A stretch of 64,000 nucleotides of DNA from Paenibacillus mucilaginosus 3016 (GTDB lineage Bacteria > Bacillota > Bacilli > Paenibacillales > NBRC-103111). Every line of letters starts with the position of its first letter. Position 1 is the stretch's first letter. The translations under genes and the position numbers were made by a program. The DNA is taken from assembly GCF_000250655.1 (NCBI RefSeq), contig NC_016935.1, forward strand, positions 381,501 through 445,500, in the 5' to 3' direction. Under the pieces are notes generated by a model. The model did no database searches. It saw only the letters and a program-made list of their open reading frames with translations, and was not told where the DNA came from. This document shows positions 8,457 through 18,100 of this stretch, piece after piece.

Positions 8457-9350
8457 ATGACTTGGGCACGCAAAAGCTTGTCCGACCGGCTGTTCGACTT
8501 GGTGCTCTACGCGGCCATGATTTTTACGGTGGTCGTCACCCTGTACCCGTTCCTGAACGTGCTGGCGATCTCGCTCAACGATTCGACGGATACGGTGAGG
8601 GGCGGCATCCATATCTGGCCGCGGGAGTTCACACTGAAGAATTATGAGACCATATTCCAGTACTCCGGTCTGATGACGGGCTTCCGCAATTCCGTGATCC
8701 GGACGCTGGCGGGCACGCTCATCGGCGTTATCTCCGCCTCGATGGTGGCGTATGTGCTGAGCCGGGAGGAGTTCCAGGCGCGCCGCCTGTTCTCGATGCT
8801 GTTCGCGCTGACGATGTACTTCTCCGGCGGGCTGATCCCGGTGTACATGCTGATGCGGGACCTGAGTCTTCTGAACAGCTTCTGGGTGTACCTGATTCCC
8901 GGGCTGCTCAGCGTGTGGAACGTATTCATCATCCGCTCTTACATCAATGGCCTGCCTTACGCGCTGCAGGAGTCGGCGAAGATTGACGGGGCGAACGACT
9001 TCACGATCTATTGGCGCGTGGTGCTGCCGCTCTGCCAGCCGGTGCTGGCTACGGTAGCCTTGTTCATCGCGGTGGGACAGTGGAACTCCTGGTTCGACAC
9101 GTACCTCTACAATTCGTCGAACGAGTCGCTGACGACGCTGCAGTACGAGCTGATGAAGGTGCTGCAGAGCACGCAGAACAATGCGGACGCCGCTCGCAAT
9201 CCGAATATGGCGCAGAACATAGCGGCCGTGTCGCCGGAATCGATCCGGATGGCCATCACGATTGTCGTTACGCTGCCGATCCTGCTTGTGTATCCGTTTT
9301 TGCAAAAATATTTTGTGAAGGGCATGACGCTGGGGGCTGTGAAAAGTTAA
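8457..9350 (+). CDS. Sugar ABC transporter permease, LplC/YtcP type
   Basis: This second permease (about 297 residues) has an N-terminal anchor RLFDLVLYAAMIFTVVVTLYP, a periplasm-type insert and the EAA loop QESAKIDGANDFTIYWRVVLP. AGGAGGG lies only 2 bases before ATG 8451 but 7 before ATG 8457, so I prefer 8457. The gene follows the first permease by 12 bases and certainly belongs to the same transcript. It ends with the usual QKYFVKGMTLGAVKS tail of YtcP proteins. Confidence 0.93.
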   Translation: MTWARKSLSDRLFDLVLYAAMIFTVVVTLYPFLNVLAISLNDSTDTVRGGIHIWPREFTLKNYETIFQYSGLMTGFRNSVIRTLAGTLIGVISASMVAYVLSREEFQARRLFSMLFALTMYFSGGLIPVYMLMRDLSLLNSFWVYLIPGLLSVWNVFIIRSYINGLPYALQESAKIDGANDFTIYWRVVLPLCQPVLATVALFIAVGQWNSWFDTYLYNSSNESLTTLQYELMKVLQSTQNNADAARNPNMAQNIAAVSPESIRMAITIVVTLPILLVYPFLQKYFVKGMTLGAVKS

Positions 9351-9430
9351 GCCCCGCAGCAGGCAGCCCGGGAAAATCCGGAAGGCCTGTGTTACGATAA
9401 CCATGGGAAGAGAAAAGGGAGGATCCGTGA

Positions 9431-11101
9431 ATGATGAGAAGATTGACAAAATGGGTCAGTGTCATGCTGGCGGCCGCGCTTGTAACGGTAACCGGCTGCT
9501 CCAAGGAGCCGGCCGCCGAGCCGGGTCAGGCTTCCGGTTCAGGTACGGACCCGATCACCATGTCCGTATTCAGCGCCGACCCCAATCCGGCCTGGAACAA
9601 TATGCAGGACGAGGTGGGCAAGAAGCTTACCGAGAAAACGGGCGTGACGCTCAAGATGGAATTCCCGGTCGGCTCCTCCGACCAGAAGATACCCCTGATG
9701 GTCTCCAGCGGCGAGTATCCTGATATGATTCTGCCCAAAGGGGATCCCGGCAAGCTGGTGGCCGCCGATGCGCTGCTTGACCTGACCGACCTGATCGAAC
9801 AGCATGGGCCTAATCTGAAGAAGGTCTACGGCAAATATATGAAGCGGCTGCGCTGGAGCACGGAGGACCCGAGCATTTATATCCTCCCGATTTCTCCGGT
9901 GGATCAGGAGTATTTTGACGCCGGCGGCGGCTTCGAGCTGCAGCATGCGGTCGTGAAGGAGCTCGGCTATCCGAAGATCCGTACGGTGAAGGATTTTGAG
10001 AACGCCATCAAAGCGTACAAGGACAAGTATCCGACCATCGACGGCAAGCCGACGATCGGGCTGTCGCTCAATGCGGATGACTGGCACATCATGATCTCCG
10101 TGACGAATCCGGCGTTCCTGACGACGGGCGCTCCGGACGACGGGGAATACTATATCGATCCGAAGACGTACGAAGCCAAATTCCACTATTTCCGTCCGGA
10201 AGAGAAGGAGTATTTCCGCTGGCTGAACCATATGAACAATATCGGCCTCATCGATCCGGAGAGCTTCGTGCAGAAGTACGATCAATATAAGGCGAAGATC
10301 GCTTCCGGCCGTGTGCTTGGTCTTATCGATCAGGACTGGGACTACCAGGAGGCACAGAATGTGCTGCGCAAAGAGGGCAAGTTCGAGCGGACCTACGGCC
10401 ACTATCCGGTCACGCTCAACGAGAGCTTCAAGGATCACTCGTTCCAGGATACGGGCTACCTCGCCGGTTACGGGATCGGGATTACGAAGTCCGCGAAGGA
10501 TCCGGTCCGTGCCATCAAATTCCTCGATTATCTGGCGTCCGACGAAGGCCAAGTGCTCATCAACTGGGGCATCGAGGGCGTGCACTACAAGGTGGAGAAC
10601 GGCATGCGGGTCATCCCGCCGGATGTTCTTGACAAGAAGGTCAATGATGCCAACAACTTCGCCAAAACGAGCGGGATCGGGCAGTACTATATCTCTGCGC
10701 GCTACGGCGACGGTGTGAAGGATCCGACGGGCAGCACGTATACCACAACGACCGTAGAGCAGAAGATTGCTTCTTACTCGGAGGCGGACAAAGAAACGCT
10801 GAAAGCTTATGGGGCCACCACCTGGAAGGATTTGTTCCCGAAAAAAGAAGAGTTCCCGGTAAAGCCTTGGGGGGCGGCGTGGTCCATTCCTGTGGAGCCG
10901 GACTCCAACGTGAACGTCACCTACAACAAAGCGAAGACGATCGTATGGAAGCGGATTCCGGAAGCGATCCTTGCGAAGCCGGAGCAGTTCGATGCCATCT
11001 ACGACGGGATGCTGCAGGAGCTGGATAAAGTCGGCGTGAAGAAAATGGAGCAGGAATACACGGAGCTGGTCAAGGAGCGCGTGAAGCTCTTTAACGAGTA
11101 G
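9431..11101 (+). CDS. Extracellular solute-binding lipoprotein of the sugar ABC transporter
   Basis: This 556-residue protein starts with a lipoprotein signal peptide; the lipobox TVTGC puts the lipidated cysteine at residue 23, and a Ser/Glu/Pro-rich linker follows. The mature part is a large LipO/YtcQ-type binding protein (..MILPKGDPGKLVAADALLDL.., ..TGYLAGYGIGITKSAKDP..), longer than ordinary maltose-binding proteins and typical of Paenibacillus oligosaccharide transporters. A GGGAGGA site precedes the ATG. The 248 bases that follow before the glycosidase gene hold only a short GC hairpin (11159-11176). Confidence 0.92.
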   Translation: MMRRLTKWVSVMLAAALVTVTGCSKEPAAEPGQASGSGTDPITMSVFSADPNPAWNNMQDEVGKKLTEKTGVTLKMEFPVGSSDQKIPLMVSSGEYPDMILPKGDPGKLVAADALLDLTDLIEQHGPNLKKVYGKYMKRLRWSTEDPSIYILPISPVDQEYFDAGGGFELQHAVVKELGYPKIRTVKDFENAIKAYKDKYPTIDGKPTIGLSLNADDWHIMISVTNPAFLTTGAPDDGEYYIDPKTYEAKFHYFRPEEKEYFRWLNHMNNIGLIDPESFVQKYDQYKAKIASGRVLGLIDQDWDYQEAQNVLRKEGKFERTYGHYPVTLNESFKDHSFQDTGYLAGYGIGITKSAKDPVRAIKFLDYLASDEGQVLINWGIEGVHYKVENGMRVIPPDVLDKKVNDANNFAKTSGIGQYYISARYGDGVKDPTGSTYTTTTVEQKIASYSEADKETLKAYGATTWKDLFPKKEEFPVKPWGAAWSIPVEPDSNVNVTYNKAKTIVWKRIPEAILAKPEQFDAIYDGMLQELDKVGVKKMEQEYTELVKERVKLFNE

Positions 11102-11349
11102 ACGCTTAGAATAGGCTGGGTAAGAGTGCTCGGCTGAGAAAAAGGAAAGGTACATCCGGGGCCCGGTTATGGGCCCTTTGGGATGCTTGTCAGCATGCAG
11201 TCATCTGTCTGGAGCAGGCCGTGTGTTCAAAGAGGCGGGAGGCAGACAGCAGGCATCGGCCCGAGAGGGCTGCTGCCGGCGGTCCTCCTTCGGCCTGTTC
11301 CCCTACATACCATCAGCCGCGGCCGTTGAGCCGCAAGGAGGAGTTCTCT

Positions 11350-13674
11350 ATGAAATTCAGTGACGGCTTTTGGATGACCCGTGAAGGGTATCAGCTGATT
11401 CCCGCGGTCCAAGTGTTCTCGGTGACGGCGGAGGAGCGCTCGGTTACCGTACTCGTGGCGCCGCGTGACGTCTCGCGCCGCAGTGGGCAGCTCGATTGTC
11501 CGCTGCTCACGATCCGCTACTACTCGCCGCAGCCGGATGTGATCGGAGTGAAGATTGAGCATTTTGCCGGTGTGCAGCAGGCGGGGCCGGATTTCGAGCT
11601 GCAGCGCAGCGAGACGCATGAAGTAACGGTGGAGCGCGGAGACGGCGTGGTGACGCTGACGGCGGGCCGCGTATCGGTGAAGGTGCGGGAGGCCGGGGAT
11701 TGGAGCGCCGTGTTCTACCAGGACGGACGCCGGATTACGGGCAGCGGGTCCAAGGCGGCCGCCCATGTCAGCGGACCGGATGGGGATGTGCATGTGAAGG
11801 AGGAGCTGGACCTAGGTGTCGGGGAGCTGATCTACGGTCTTGGCGAGCGGTTCACCCCTTTCGTGAAAAATGGGCAGACCGTCGATATCTGGAACCGGGA
11901 CGGCGGGACGAGCAGCGAGCAGGCGTACAAGAACGTGCCGTTCTATCTGTCGAACCGCGGATACGGGGTGTTCGTCAACCAGCCGGAGCTGGTGTCCTTC
12001 GAGGTCGCTTCGGAGAAGGTATCGAAGGTGCAGTTCTCGGTGCCGGGCGAGTCGCTGGAGTATTATGTGATCGGCGGACCTTCGGGCAAAGAGGTGCTGG
12101 AGCGCTACACGACGCTGACCGGCAAACCGGCCCTGCCGCCGGCCTGGTCGTTCGGGCTCTGGCTGACGACTTCCTTCACGACGAACTACGACGAGGAGAC
12201 GGTGAACTCCTTCGTGGACGGCATGCGCGAACGCGACCTGCCGCTGCATGTGTTCCACTTCGACTGCTTCTGGATGAAGGCGTTCCACTGGACGGACTTC
12301 CAGTGGGATCCCGAGGTGTTCCCGGACCCGGCCGGCATGCTTAAGCGGCTGAAGGAGAAGGGGCTGCACATCTGCGTGTGGATCAACCCGTATATCGCGC
12401 AGCAGTCGCGCCTCTTCGCCGAAGGCCGGGAGCGGGGCTATCTCATCAAGCGCCCGAACGGCGATGTCTGGCAGTGGGACCGCTGGCAGCCGGGCCAAGG
12501 CATTGTGGACTTCACGAATCCGGAGGCCTGCGAGTGGTATGCCGGCTACCTGCGCGAGCTGGTGGACATGGGCGTCGATTCGTTCAAAACGGACTTCGGC
12601 GAGCGCATTCCGACGGATGTCGTCTATCACGACGGCTCCGACCCGCAGCGCATGCACAACTACTATACCCACCTGTATAACAAGGTTGTATTCGATGTGC
12701 TGGAGGAGAAGCTGGGCCGGGGCCAAGCGGTGCTCTTCGCCCGTTCGGCGACGGCCGGCGGCCAGCAGTTCCCGGTCCACTGGGGCGGCGACTGCTTCGC
12801 AAGCTATGAGTCGATGGCGGAGAGCCTCCGCGGCGGCCTCTCACTCGGGCTGTCCGGCTTTGGCTTCTGGAGCCATGATATCGGCGGCTTCGAGAGCACG
12901 TCCTCGGCGGACGTGTACAAGCGCTGGACAGCGTTCGGCCTGCTCTCTTCGCACAGCCGCCTGCACGGCAACGTGTCGTACCGCGTGCCGTGGGCGTTCG
13001 ACGATGAGTCCGTCGACGTCATGCGCTTCTTCACGCAGTGGAAGTGCCGCCTGATGCCGTACCTGTTCGGCGGGGCGGTGGAAGCGTCTCAGAAAGGGCT
13101 GCCGCTCATGCGGGCCATGCTGCTGGAGTTCGGCGATGACCCGACCGCAGGCTACCTCGACCGCCAGTATATGCTGGGCGATTCGGTGCTGGTGGCGCCG
13201 GTGTTCAACGAAGAGGGCCGCATAAGCTTCTACCTGCCGCAGGGCCGCTGGACGCACCTGTTCACCGGCGAGACGGTGGAAGGCGGCACCTGGCGCGAGG
13301 AAGAGCACGGCTACATGAGCCTGCCGATCTACGTGCGGCCGGGCACGCTGCTGCCGGTCGGCGCGGATGCGTCGCGGCCGGATTACGACTACGCCGACGG
13401 CGTGGAGCTGCAGCTCTTCGAGCTGGCCGACGGCGCCACGGCGGAGCGGGTCGTGTACAGCACGCAGGCGGCGGAAGTGCTGCGCGTGAGCGTGACGCGC
13501 AGCGGCGGCAGCCTGAGCGTGCGTGCCGAAGGCGAGAGCGCCGGCGCGTGGAGCCTGCTGCTGCGCGGCGTGGACAGCGCCGGCGCGGAGGGCGCCGCAG
13601 CCGAGCGGACGCCGCTGGGCGTGCGGCTCACGCCGGAGGCGGGCCGCCGCGAGTGGAGCGTGCGGCTGGCGTAG
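11350..13674 (+). CDS. yicI: GH31 alpha-xylosidase, YicI type
   Basis: This 774-residue cytoplasmic glycoside hydrolase has the same length as E. coli YicI (772). The nucleophile is Asp415 in KTDFGERIPTD and the acid/base is Asp481 in HWGGDCFASYESMAES; both are one residue offset from YicI Asp416 and Asp482. An N-terminal beta-sandwich (residues 1-240), the barrel (250-580) and C-terminal sandwiches follow family order, and there is no signal peptide. The ATG at 11350 has AAGGAGGAG upstream; the frame extends further 5' but without a ribosome site. The enzyme should remove alpha-xylosyl units from oligosaccharides such as isoprimeverose, imported by the preceding transporter. Confidence 0.93.
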   Translation: MKFSDGFWMTREGYQLIPAVQVFSVTAEERSVTVLVAPRDVSRRSGQLDCPLLTIRYYSPQPDVIGVKIEHFAGVQQAGPDFELQRSETHEVTVERGDGVVTLTAGRVSVKVREAGDWSAVFYQDGRRITGSGSKAAAHVSGPDGDVHVKEELDLGVGELIYGLGERFTPFVKNGQTVDIWNRDGGTSSEQAYKNVPFYLSNRGYGVFVNQPELVSFEVASEKVSKVQFSVPGESLEYYVIGGPSGKEVLERYTTLTGKPALPPAWSFGLWLTTSFTTNYDEETVNSFVDGMRERDLPLHVFHFDCFWMKAFHWTDFQWDPEVFPDPAGMLKRLKEKGLHICVWINPYIAQQSRLFAEGRERGYLIKRPNGDVWQWDRWQPGQGIVDFTNPEACEWYAGYLRELVDMGVDSFKTDFGERIPTDVVYHDGSDPQRMHNYYTHLYNKVVFDVLEEKLGRGQAVLFARSATAGGQQFPVHWGGDCFASYESMAESLRGGLSLGLSGFGFWSHDIGGFESTSSADVYKRWTAFGLLSSHSRLHGNVSYRVPWAFDDESVDVMRFFTQWKCRLMPYLFGGAVEASQKGLPLMRAMLLEFGDDPTAGYLDRQYMLGDSVLVAPVFNEEGRISFYLPQGRWTHLFTGETVEGGTWREEEHGYMSLPIYVRPGTLLPVGADASRPDYDYADGVELQLFELADGATAERVVYSTQAAEVLRVSVTRSGGSLSVRAEGESAGAWSLLLRGVDSAGAEGAAAERTPLGVRLTPEAGRREWSVRLA

Positions 13675-13700
13675 GCGGCCGGCGAGGCAGGCGAGCAGTG

Positions 13701-13735
13701 ACAAAACCCCCAACCGATGAGGTTGGGGGTTTTGT
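13701..13735. terminator. Strong, probably bidirectional terminator
   Basis: A perfect 15-bp stem (13701-13715 with 13721-13735) with a 5-base loop starts with ACAAAACCCCC and ends with GGGGGTTTTGT. The A-rich and T-rich ends make it work in both directions. It ends the sugar unit just before the palindromic repeat array. Confidence 0.9.
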
Positions 13736-13777
13736 GCTGCGCGCAGGGGCGTGAGCGGGAGCGGCAGCGAATGGAGC

Positions 13778-14098
13778 ATGCGATGCAAAACATCGCATAA
13801 CCGCCGGCTTGATGCTCAATCGTCCAGCATGTGATAAAAAACATCACATGCTGAGGCCCAGGACGTCATTTGCCGCATTCGCTGCGGTCATACGATGCAA
13901 AACATCGCATAACCGCCGGCCTGACGCTCCACAGCCCAGCATGCGATGCAAAACATCGTATGCGGTGTCCCGGAAGGCATTTTCCCGCATTCGCTGCGGT
14001 TATACGATGAAAAGCATCGCTTAACCGCCGGCTTGACACTCCACAGCCCAGCATGCGATGAAAAACATCGTATGTGGTGGCCCGGAAGGCATCCAAGA
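13778..14098. repeat. Palindromic tandem repeat array, 112-bp period, nearly three units
   Basis: Units start at 13778, 13890 and 14002, exactly 112 bases apart; the third is cut at about 14098. Each unit carries two hairpins built on CGATG-CAAAA-CATCG or close variants (13778-13798, 13826-13852, 13890-13910, 13939-13963, 14002-14022, 14050-14076), a CCGCCGGC stretch and, in the first two, a small CCGCATTCGCTGCGG hairpin. Several substitutions inside stems are paired or near-paired, which suggests that structure is kept. The DNA between palindromes is repeated too, so it is not CRISPR. Short open frames across it on both strands are repeat artefacts. Confidence 0.9.
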
Positions 14099-14205
14099 GT
14101 CACACAGATGGATGGAACGATGGGTGGAGGCTTCAGACGACCATGCCGGTTGTCCGGCATCTCGACACCGAACCGAACATCGATATTTTTCCGTAGGTAG
14201 GAGAC

Positions 14206-14598
14206 TTACGGGTGAGGGGAAATGAGCCCGCTGATTTCTATGGTCCCGATACTATGATCCAAGACTCCGTCAGAGAATGTGGAAGCGCCTACAAGTTTAA
14301 TGTGACCTTGAGCGTCAAGGGGCGATCCTGCCAAATTACCAAGCGAAGACTTTACGGACCCCGTTGATAAGTTAAATGGGATGGATGAGTCTTCTGTGTA
14401 GAATGGGATATCAATACTTTGATCTAAATACAGTTTGATGGGTAAATTCATATTTCCATTGGCAGAGTCGAACGAACCTATACCCCCGCCGGACATCGTA
14501 ACGGTTGTTATATTGTCCCCAACGGGAGTGTGAAAAGGCGGTGTTTTGAACGGTGGAAAGTTTGTTACTTGAATGATTGTGCATGTCGCATCAAACAA
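14206..14598 (-). CDS. Unknown small protein, beta-rich, in a lower-GC pocket
   Basis: I do not recognise a named family. The 130-residue product starts FDATCTIIQVTNFPPF, contains a Gly-rich MSGGGIGSFD turn and NLPIKLYLDQSIDIPF, and ends with IGTIEISGLISPHP. Alternating hydrophobic residues suggest a small beta-sandwich or lipocalin-like fold. The only plausible start is a TTG at 14598 with a weak ribosome site; a stop lies 19 codons upstream. Base composition is clearly poorer in GC than the neighbours. It lies 39 bases after a small coiled-coil gene and is likely co-transcribed with it. Confidence 0.55.
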   Translation of the reverse strand: MFDATCTIIQVTNFPPFKTPPFHTPVGDNITTVTMSGGGIGSFDSANGNMNLPIKLYLDQSIDIPFYTEDSSIPFNLSTGSVKSSLGNLAGSPLDAQGHIKLVGASTFSDGVLDHSIGTIEISGLISPHP

Positions 14599-14637
14599 AA
14601 CGGAGATCGCTGTATTTCCAAAGAAAGGGCCTTTCGC

Positions 14638-14892
14638 TTAAGGATAGGAAGTCCGCAGGGTGAAGGCGGCATTAAAGGTGGCCTTGAGAGGAAGTTTACC
14701 TCCACCTCTCAAAATGCAGCTATTTAGTTCGTTCTTTAATGTGGTTATCTTGTGTTGTAAGGCTGATATCTGTTGTAATAAGGCCCATTTCTGAGCACCT
14801 GCCAAACCCGGTAAATCGGCTTGTAATTCTTTTTTCTGTGCATTCAATTCTTGAATCTTGACGTTAATAGACTCGCATTCCTTGGGAATCAT
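14638..14892 (-). CDS. Unknown small coiled-coil protein
   Basis: This 84-residue product has no family I can name. Residues 1-60 form heptad-like helices (KIQELNAQKKELQADLPGL, then LLQQISALQHKITTLKNEL) flanked by Cys6 and a second Cys near residue 58, suggesting an antiparallel hairpin closed by a disulphide. GAGAGGGG nine bases before the ATG supports translation. With the 130-residue gene downstream it forms a two-gene reverse unit of lower GC, set between two surface-protein and repeat regions. Confidence 0.6.
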   Translation of the reverse strand: MIPKECESINVKIQELNAQKKELQADLPGLAGAQKWALLQQISALQHKITTLKNELNSCILRGGGKLPLKATFNAAFTLRTSYP

Positions 14893-15065
14893 GAACTGGC
14901 CCCTCTCAAGAATATTTCGTCAGCATCTCGGTTGGCATTAGATAATTATTCCTTGAACGGTAAATTATTACCAGAACATGGGGCGAGATGGTTTTTATAT
15001 GACATAGGATGGAAGAGTTCCTCTGCTGTAACCATGCAGGGCCTTTAGGCCTAGGTCATATGAAA

Positions 15066-15097
15066 GTAGTGACCATCTCAATTACCGGTGTCACTAC
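15066..15097. promoter_or_regulatory. Inverted repeat upstream of the giant SLH gene
   Basis: GTAGTGAC (15066-15073) and GTCACTAC (15090-15097) form a perfect 8-bp inverted repeat with a 16-base spacer, in the 286-base gap between divergent genes. It could be an operator or a leader hairpin. I see no convincing -35/-10 pair and no riboswitch consensus here. Confidence 0.4.
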
Positions 15098-15178
15098 CCG
15101 ACAGGAAGTCATCCCGTTTACACTGATACACATGTAAATGGTTGATACGTGAGTATTGAGGCGACGGGAGATGCACAG

Positions 15179-18100
15179 ATGAAACGTAAACGAAGCAAGC
15201 TATGGAAGAGGGGAACCGCGCTGCTGCTGGCCACGACCATGGTCCTTGGCGATCTGGGAGCAGCGGCGGCCGTAGGGCCCGAGGAGTTCGATCCCGCCAG
15301 CGTAATTACGGCGGACACCATCATGGACGCGGTCTACGGACCTGAAGGGGGCATCGCAGTCCCCCCGCCGGTTCCCCCGGCCCCGCAGCCGATTCTGGTT
15401 CCACAGCCGGTAGCGGCCGGGGAACCGCTGTCTTGGAATCTGCTTACGAAGGTCGACCGCAGCAAGATTCCGTCGATCTATTTTCCGGAAGATCAGGTTC
15501 TGAAGATGAGCGCAGACGGGCGGTATATTGGGTTCAAACGCTTTGAGCTTGTCACCGAGGAGCCTGCCCATGTGAATAAGGTCATTACCGTCTATGACCG
15601 CAAGACAGGGGCCATGGACGATATCCAGTCTCCTCCCAATCATTCGCAGAACGATGAAGTTATCTATTTTGACATGAGCAGCGATGCCAGATATGTGGCT
15701 TTTTCCTATATGAGCTATACGGAGGACTGGAAGGAAAAGACGAAGGTCTATCTGTTCGACAGGGAAACCCGGAACCTGACGCCCATTACGACGGTGGAAG
15801 GCAGCACAGACTCCCATGAGGGGACGGACCGGGTAGCGATCAGTGCGGACGGCCGCTATGTGGCCTTTGATTCCGACGCTCCGGGCATCGTGGCGGAGGA
15901 TACGGACGACCTGCGGGATGTCTTCGTCTATGACCGGGAGTCGGGAGCGACCCAGCGGATTACGGCGTTTCCCGAGATGGGGGAATACGACTACGGGGAC
16001 AGCGAAGCTCCGACGATCAGTGCGGACGGACGCTATATTGCTTTCCATAGTGATTCGAAATTTGTAGAAAAGGATACATACGGTCAGACCAATGTTTATG
16101 TATACGACCGTGAAGACAGCAATGCAAGGCCGCAGCTGGTCAGCATCGGAGTGGGCGGAGCCGCAGGCGAAGGACACAGCACCCTGCCGTCCATCAGTGC
16201 CGACGGCTCGGTCATTGCCTATGAATCCACGGCCGAGAATATGGTATCCGGCGATTTCAACGAAATGAAGGATATTTTTGTATACAACCGCAATACGGCA
16301 GTGACCCAGCGGGTTTCCTTGGCGGAGGGCGGAATTCCCTTCAACCGGGACAGCATGAGCCCTTCCATCAGCAGGGACGGCCGCTACGTGGGCTTCCATC
16401 TGGACTACGTATGGGTGGAGGATACGGACGACGACCATGATAACGATGACGAGAACGATATTCCGGAGGAGGCTTATGTCGCGGAGGTAGCGTCCCAGAC
16501 GGCCTACCCGGTGACGGTGCCCCAGGCACCCTACCGGCTCCTGAATCCGAGCCAGTCTCCGATTGTGGGAGATGGGGGCAAGCTCGTTGTCTATCTCTCG
16601 GAGTATTTCTACTCCTATACCGGCGGAAGCGAAGGGACTCCGTTCCCGGGAACCTTCATTGCAGAGAAGGGGACGGCCCCGGTATGGCCGGCAGGCAGCA
16701 AGCTGGAGCCGTCGAACCGGACGGGTGACAGCGTAACGCTGAGCTGGCCGGATGCCGTGGATGCAACGGGCATTCTCGGGTATCACGTCTACCAGGACGG
16801 GAAAAACATCGGTTATGTGGAGTACCGGGGGACGGGCAGCAATACGTTCACCGCAGAGGGACTGCTGCCGGTATACGAGCCTGAGTTTCAGGTGGAAGCG
16901 GTGAACTCGGCCTACCGCGAGAGCTACGGCGGTCCGACTTACAAGCTGGGTGCGGGCGGGGGAGAGAATCCTGCCGGCGAGCTGCGGGTTCTGTGGGACG
17001 TCGAAGACATGCGCTATAATATGGCATTTCCCGGAAGTATGGTGGGCCTAAGCGCTTACGGCGAACCGGGCAAACAGGTATCCGCGGAACTGACTTATAT
17101 GGCATGGAAAAATGAAACGGAGCAGGAGACACGTACCGAATCGATCCCACTCACGGAGGGCGCAGCCGGCACCTATAAGGCCCAGTGGAAGATGGAGGAA
17201 GGCGTCAGCCAGCTGACATCGCTGAACGTCAAGCTGACGGATCCTGCGAAGCCCGGTACGGTGCTGGAGAAGCCGGCAGCCGGATTCCCGGTGCAGGTGG
17301 CGGGGGCCGTGGAGCTCAGCTTCACGAATCCGAGCGGCGCCAGTCTGACAGGCAGTCTGCTGACATCGACCAGCCGCCAGTATGGGCAGCAGATCGCGCT
17401 CCTGCCGAATTCGGACGCCTATGTGGTGAACGGACTCTACCCGGGCAAGGATCACAGCTTCACCCTGCGCTCCCCGGATGGGCGCCATACCTGGGGCAGC
17501 CTGGAGCAGGTGCAGGTGGAAGGCGGCAAGCGCAGCAAGATCAGCATGAACATCGAGCAGCCGGCCCAGCTCCGGTTCCAGGTGGTGGACCCGACAGGGC
17601 AGCCGGTTAGCGGCGTAGGACTGCAGCTGTTCGGCCCAGGCCAAAGCTATATCGATGCCTCCTCCACCTACGGAGATGGCTGGACCTCATGGACCGACTA
17701 TATGAAGGCGGGCGATTCCGTCACGGCCAAGGTGGATATCGGTGACCGGATGTATGAGCAGCCTGCGAATCAGGAAGTCATCCTCAAGCCGGGCGCCAAC
17801 GAGCAGGTGATCAAGCTGAGAGCGCCGGGCGAGGGCCTTGTGGAAGGATTCGTCAAGGGACCTGATGGCAAAGGGGTCCGTAACGCCTATATCGCCTCGA
17901 CTCAAACGTTCAAAGGGCAGCCAGTGGTCCGCCGTACGCGAACGAATCTGGAGGGGGCTTACCGCCTTTCCCTGCTGGAGGGCGAAGCCAAGATCGAGGT
18001 CTTTGAAACTTCGTATATGTACGGCACAGACGGACCTGTTACGGTCCTGGTAACGGAGGGCGGGACAACAACGCTGGATCTGCCGGTGAAGCAACCGAGC

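Noticed and set aside
9539..11155. 538-codon reverse frame opposite the sugar-binding lipoprotein
   Set aside because: The forward frame has a lipobox, ribosome site and family motifs; the reverse frame has none.
13778..14098. CRISPR array
   Set aside because: The DNA between palindromes is itself repeated with a 112-base period, so there are no unique spacers, and no cas genes are seen.
13809..14160. Small proteins in the 112-bp repeat region (both strands)
   Set aside because: Their residues simply repeat with the DNA unit, no ribosome sites are present, and frames occur on both strands because the unit length is close to a multiple of three.
14893..15178. Cyclic-di-GMP or other riboswitch before the giant SLH gene
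   Set aside because: A leader hairpin is possible, but I could not find the conserved cores of the known classes.
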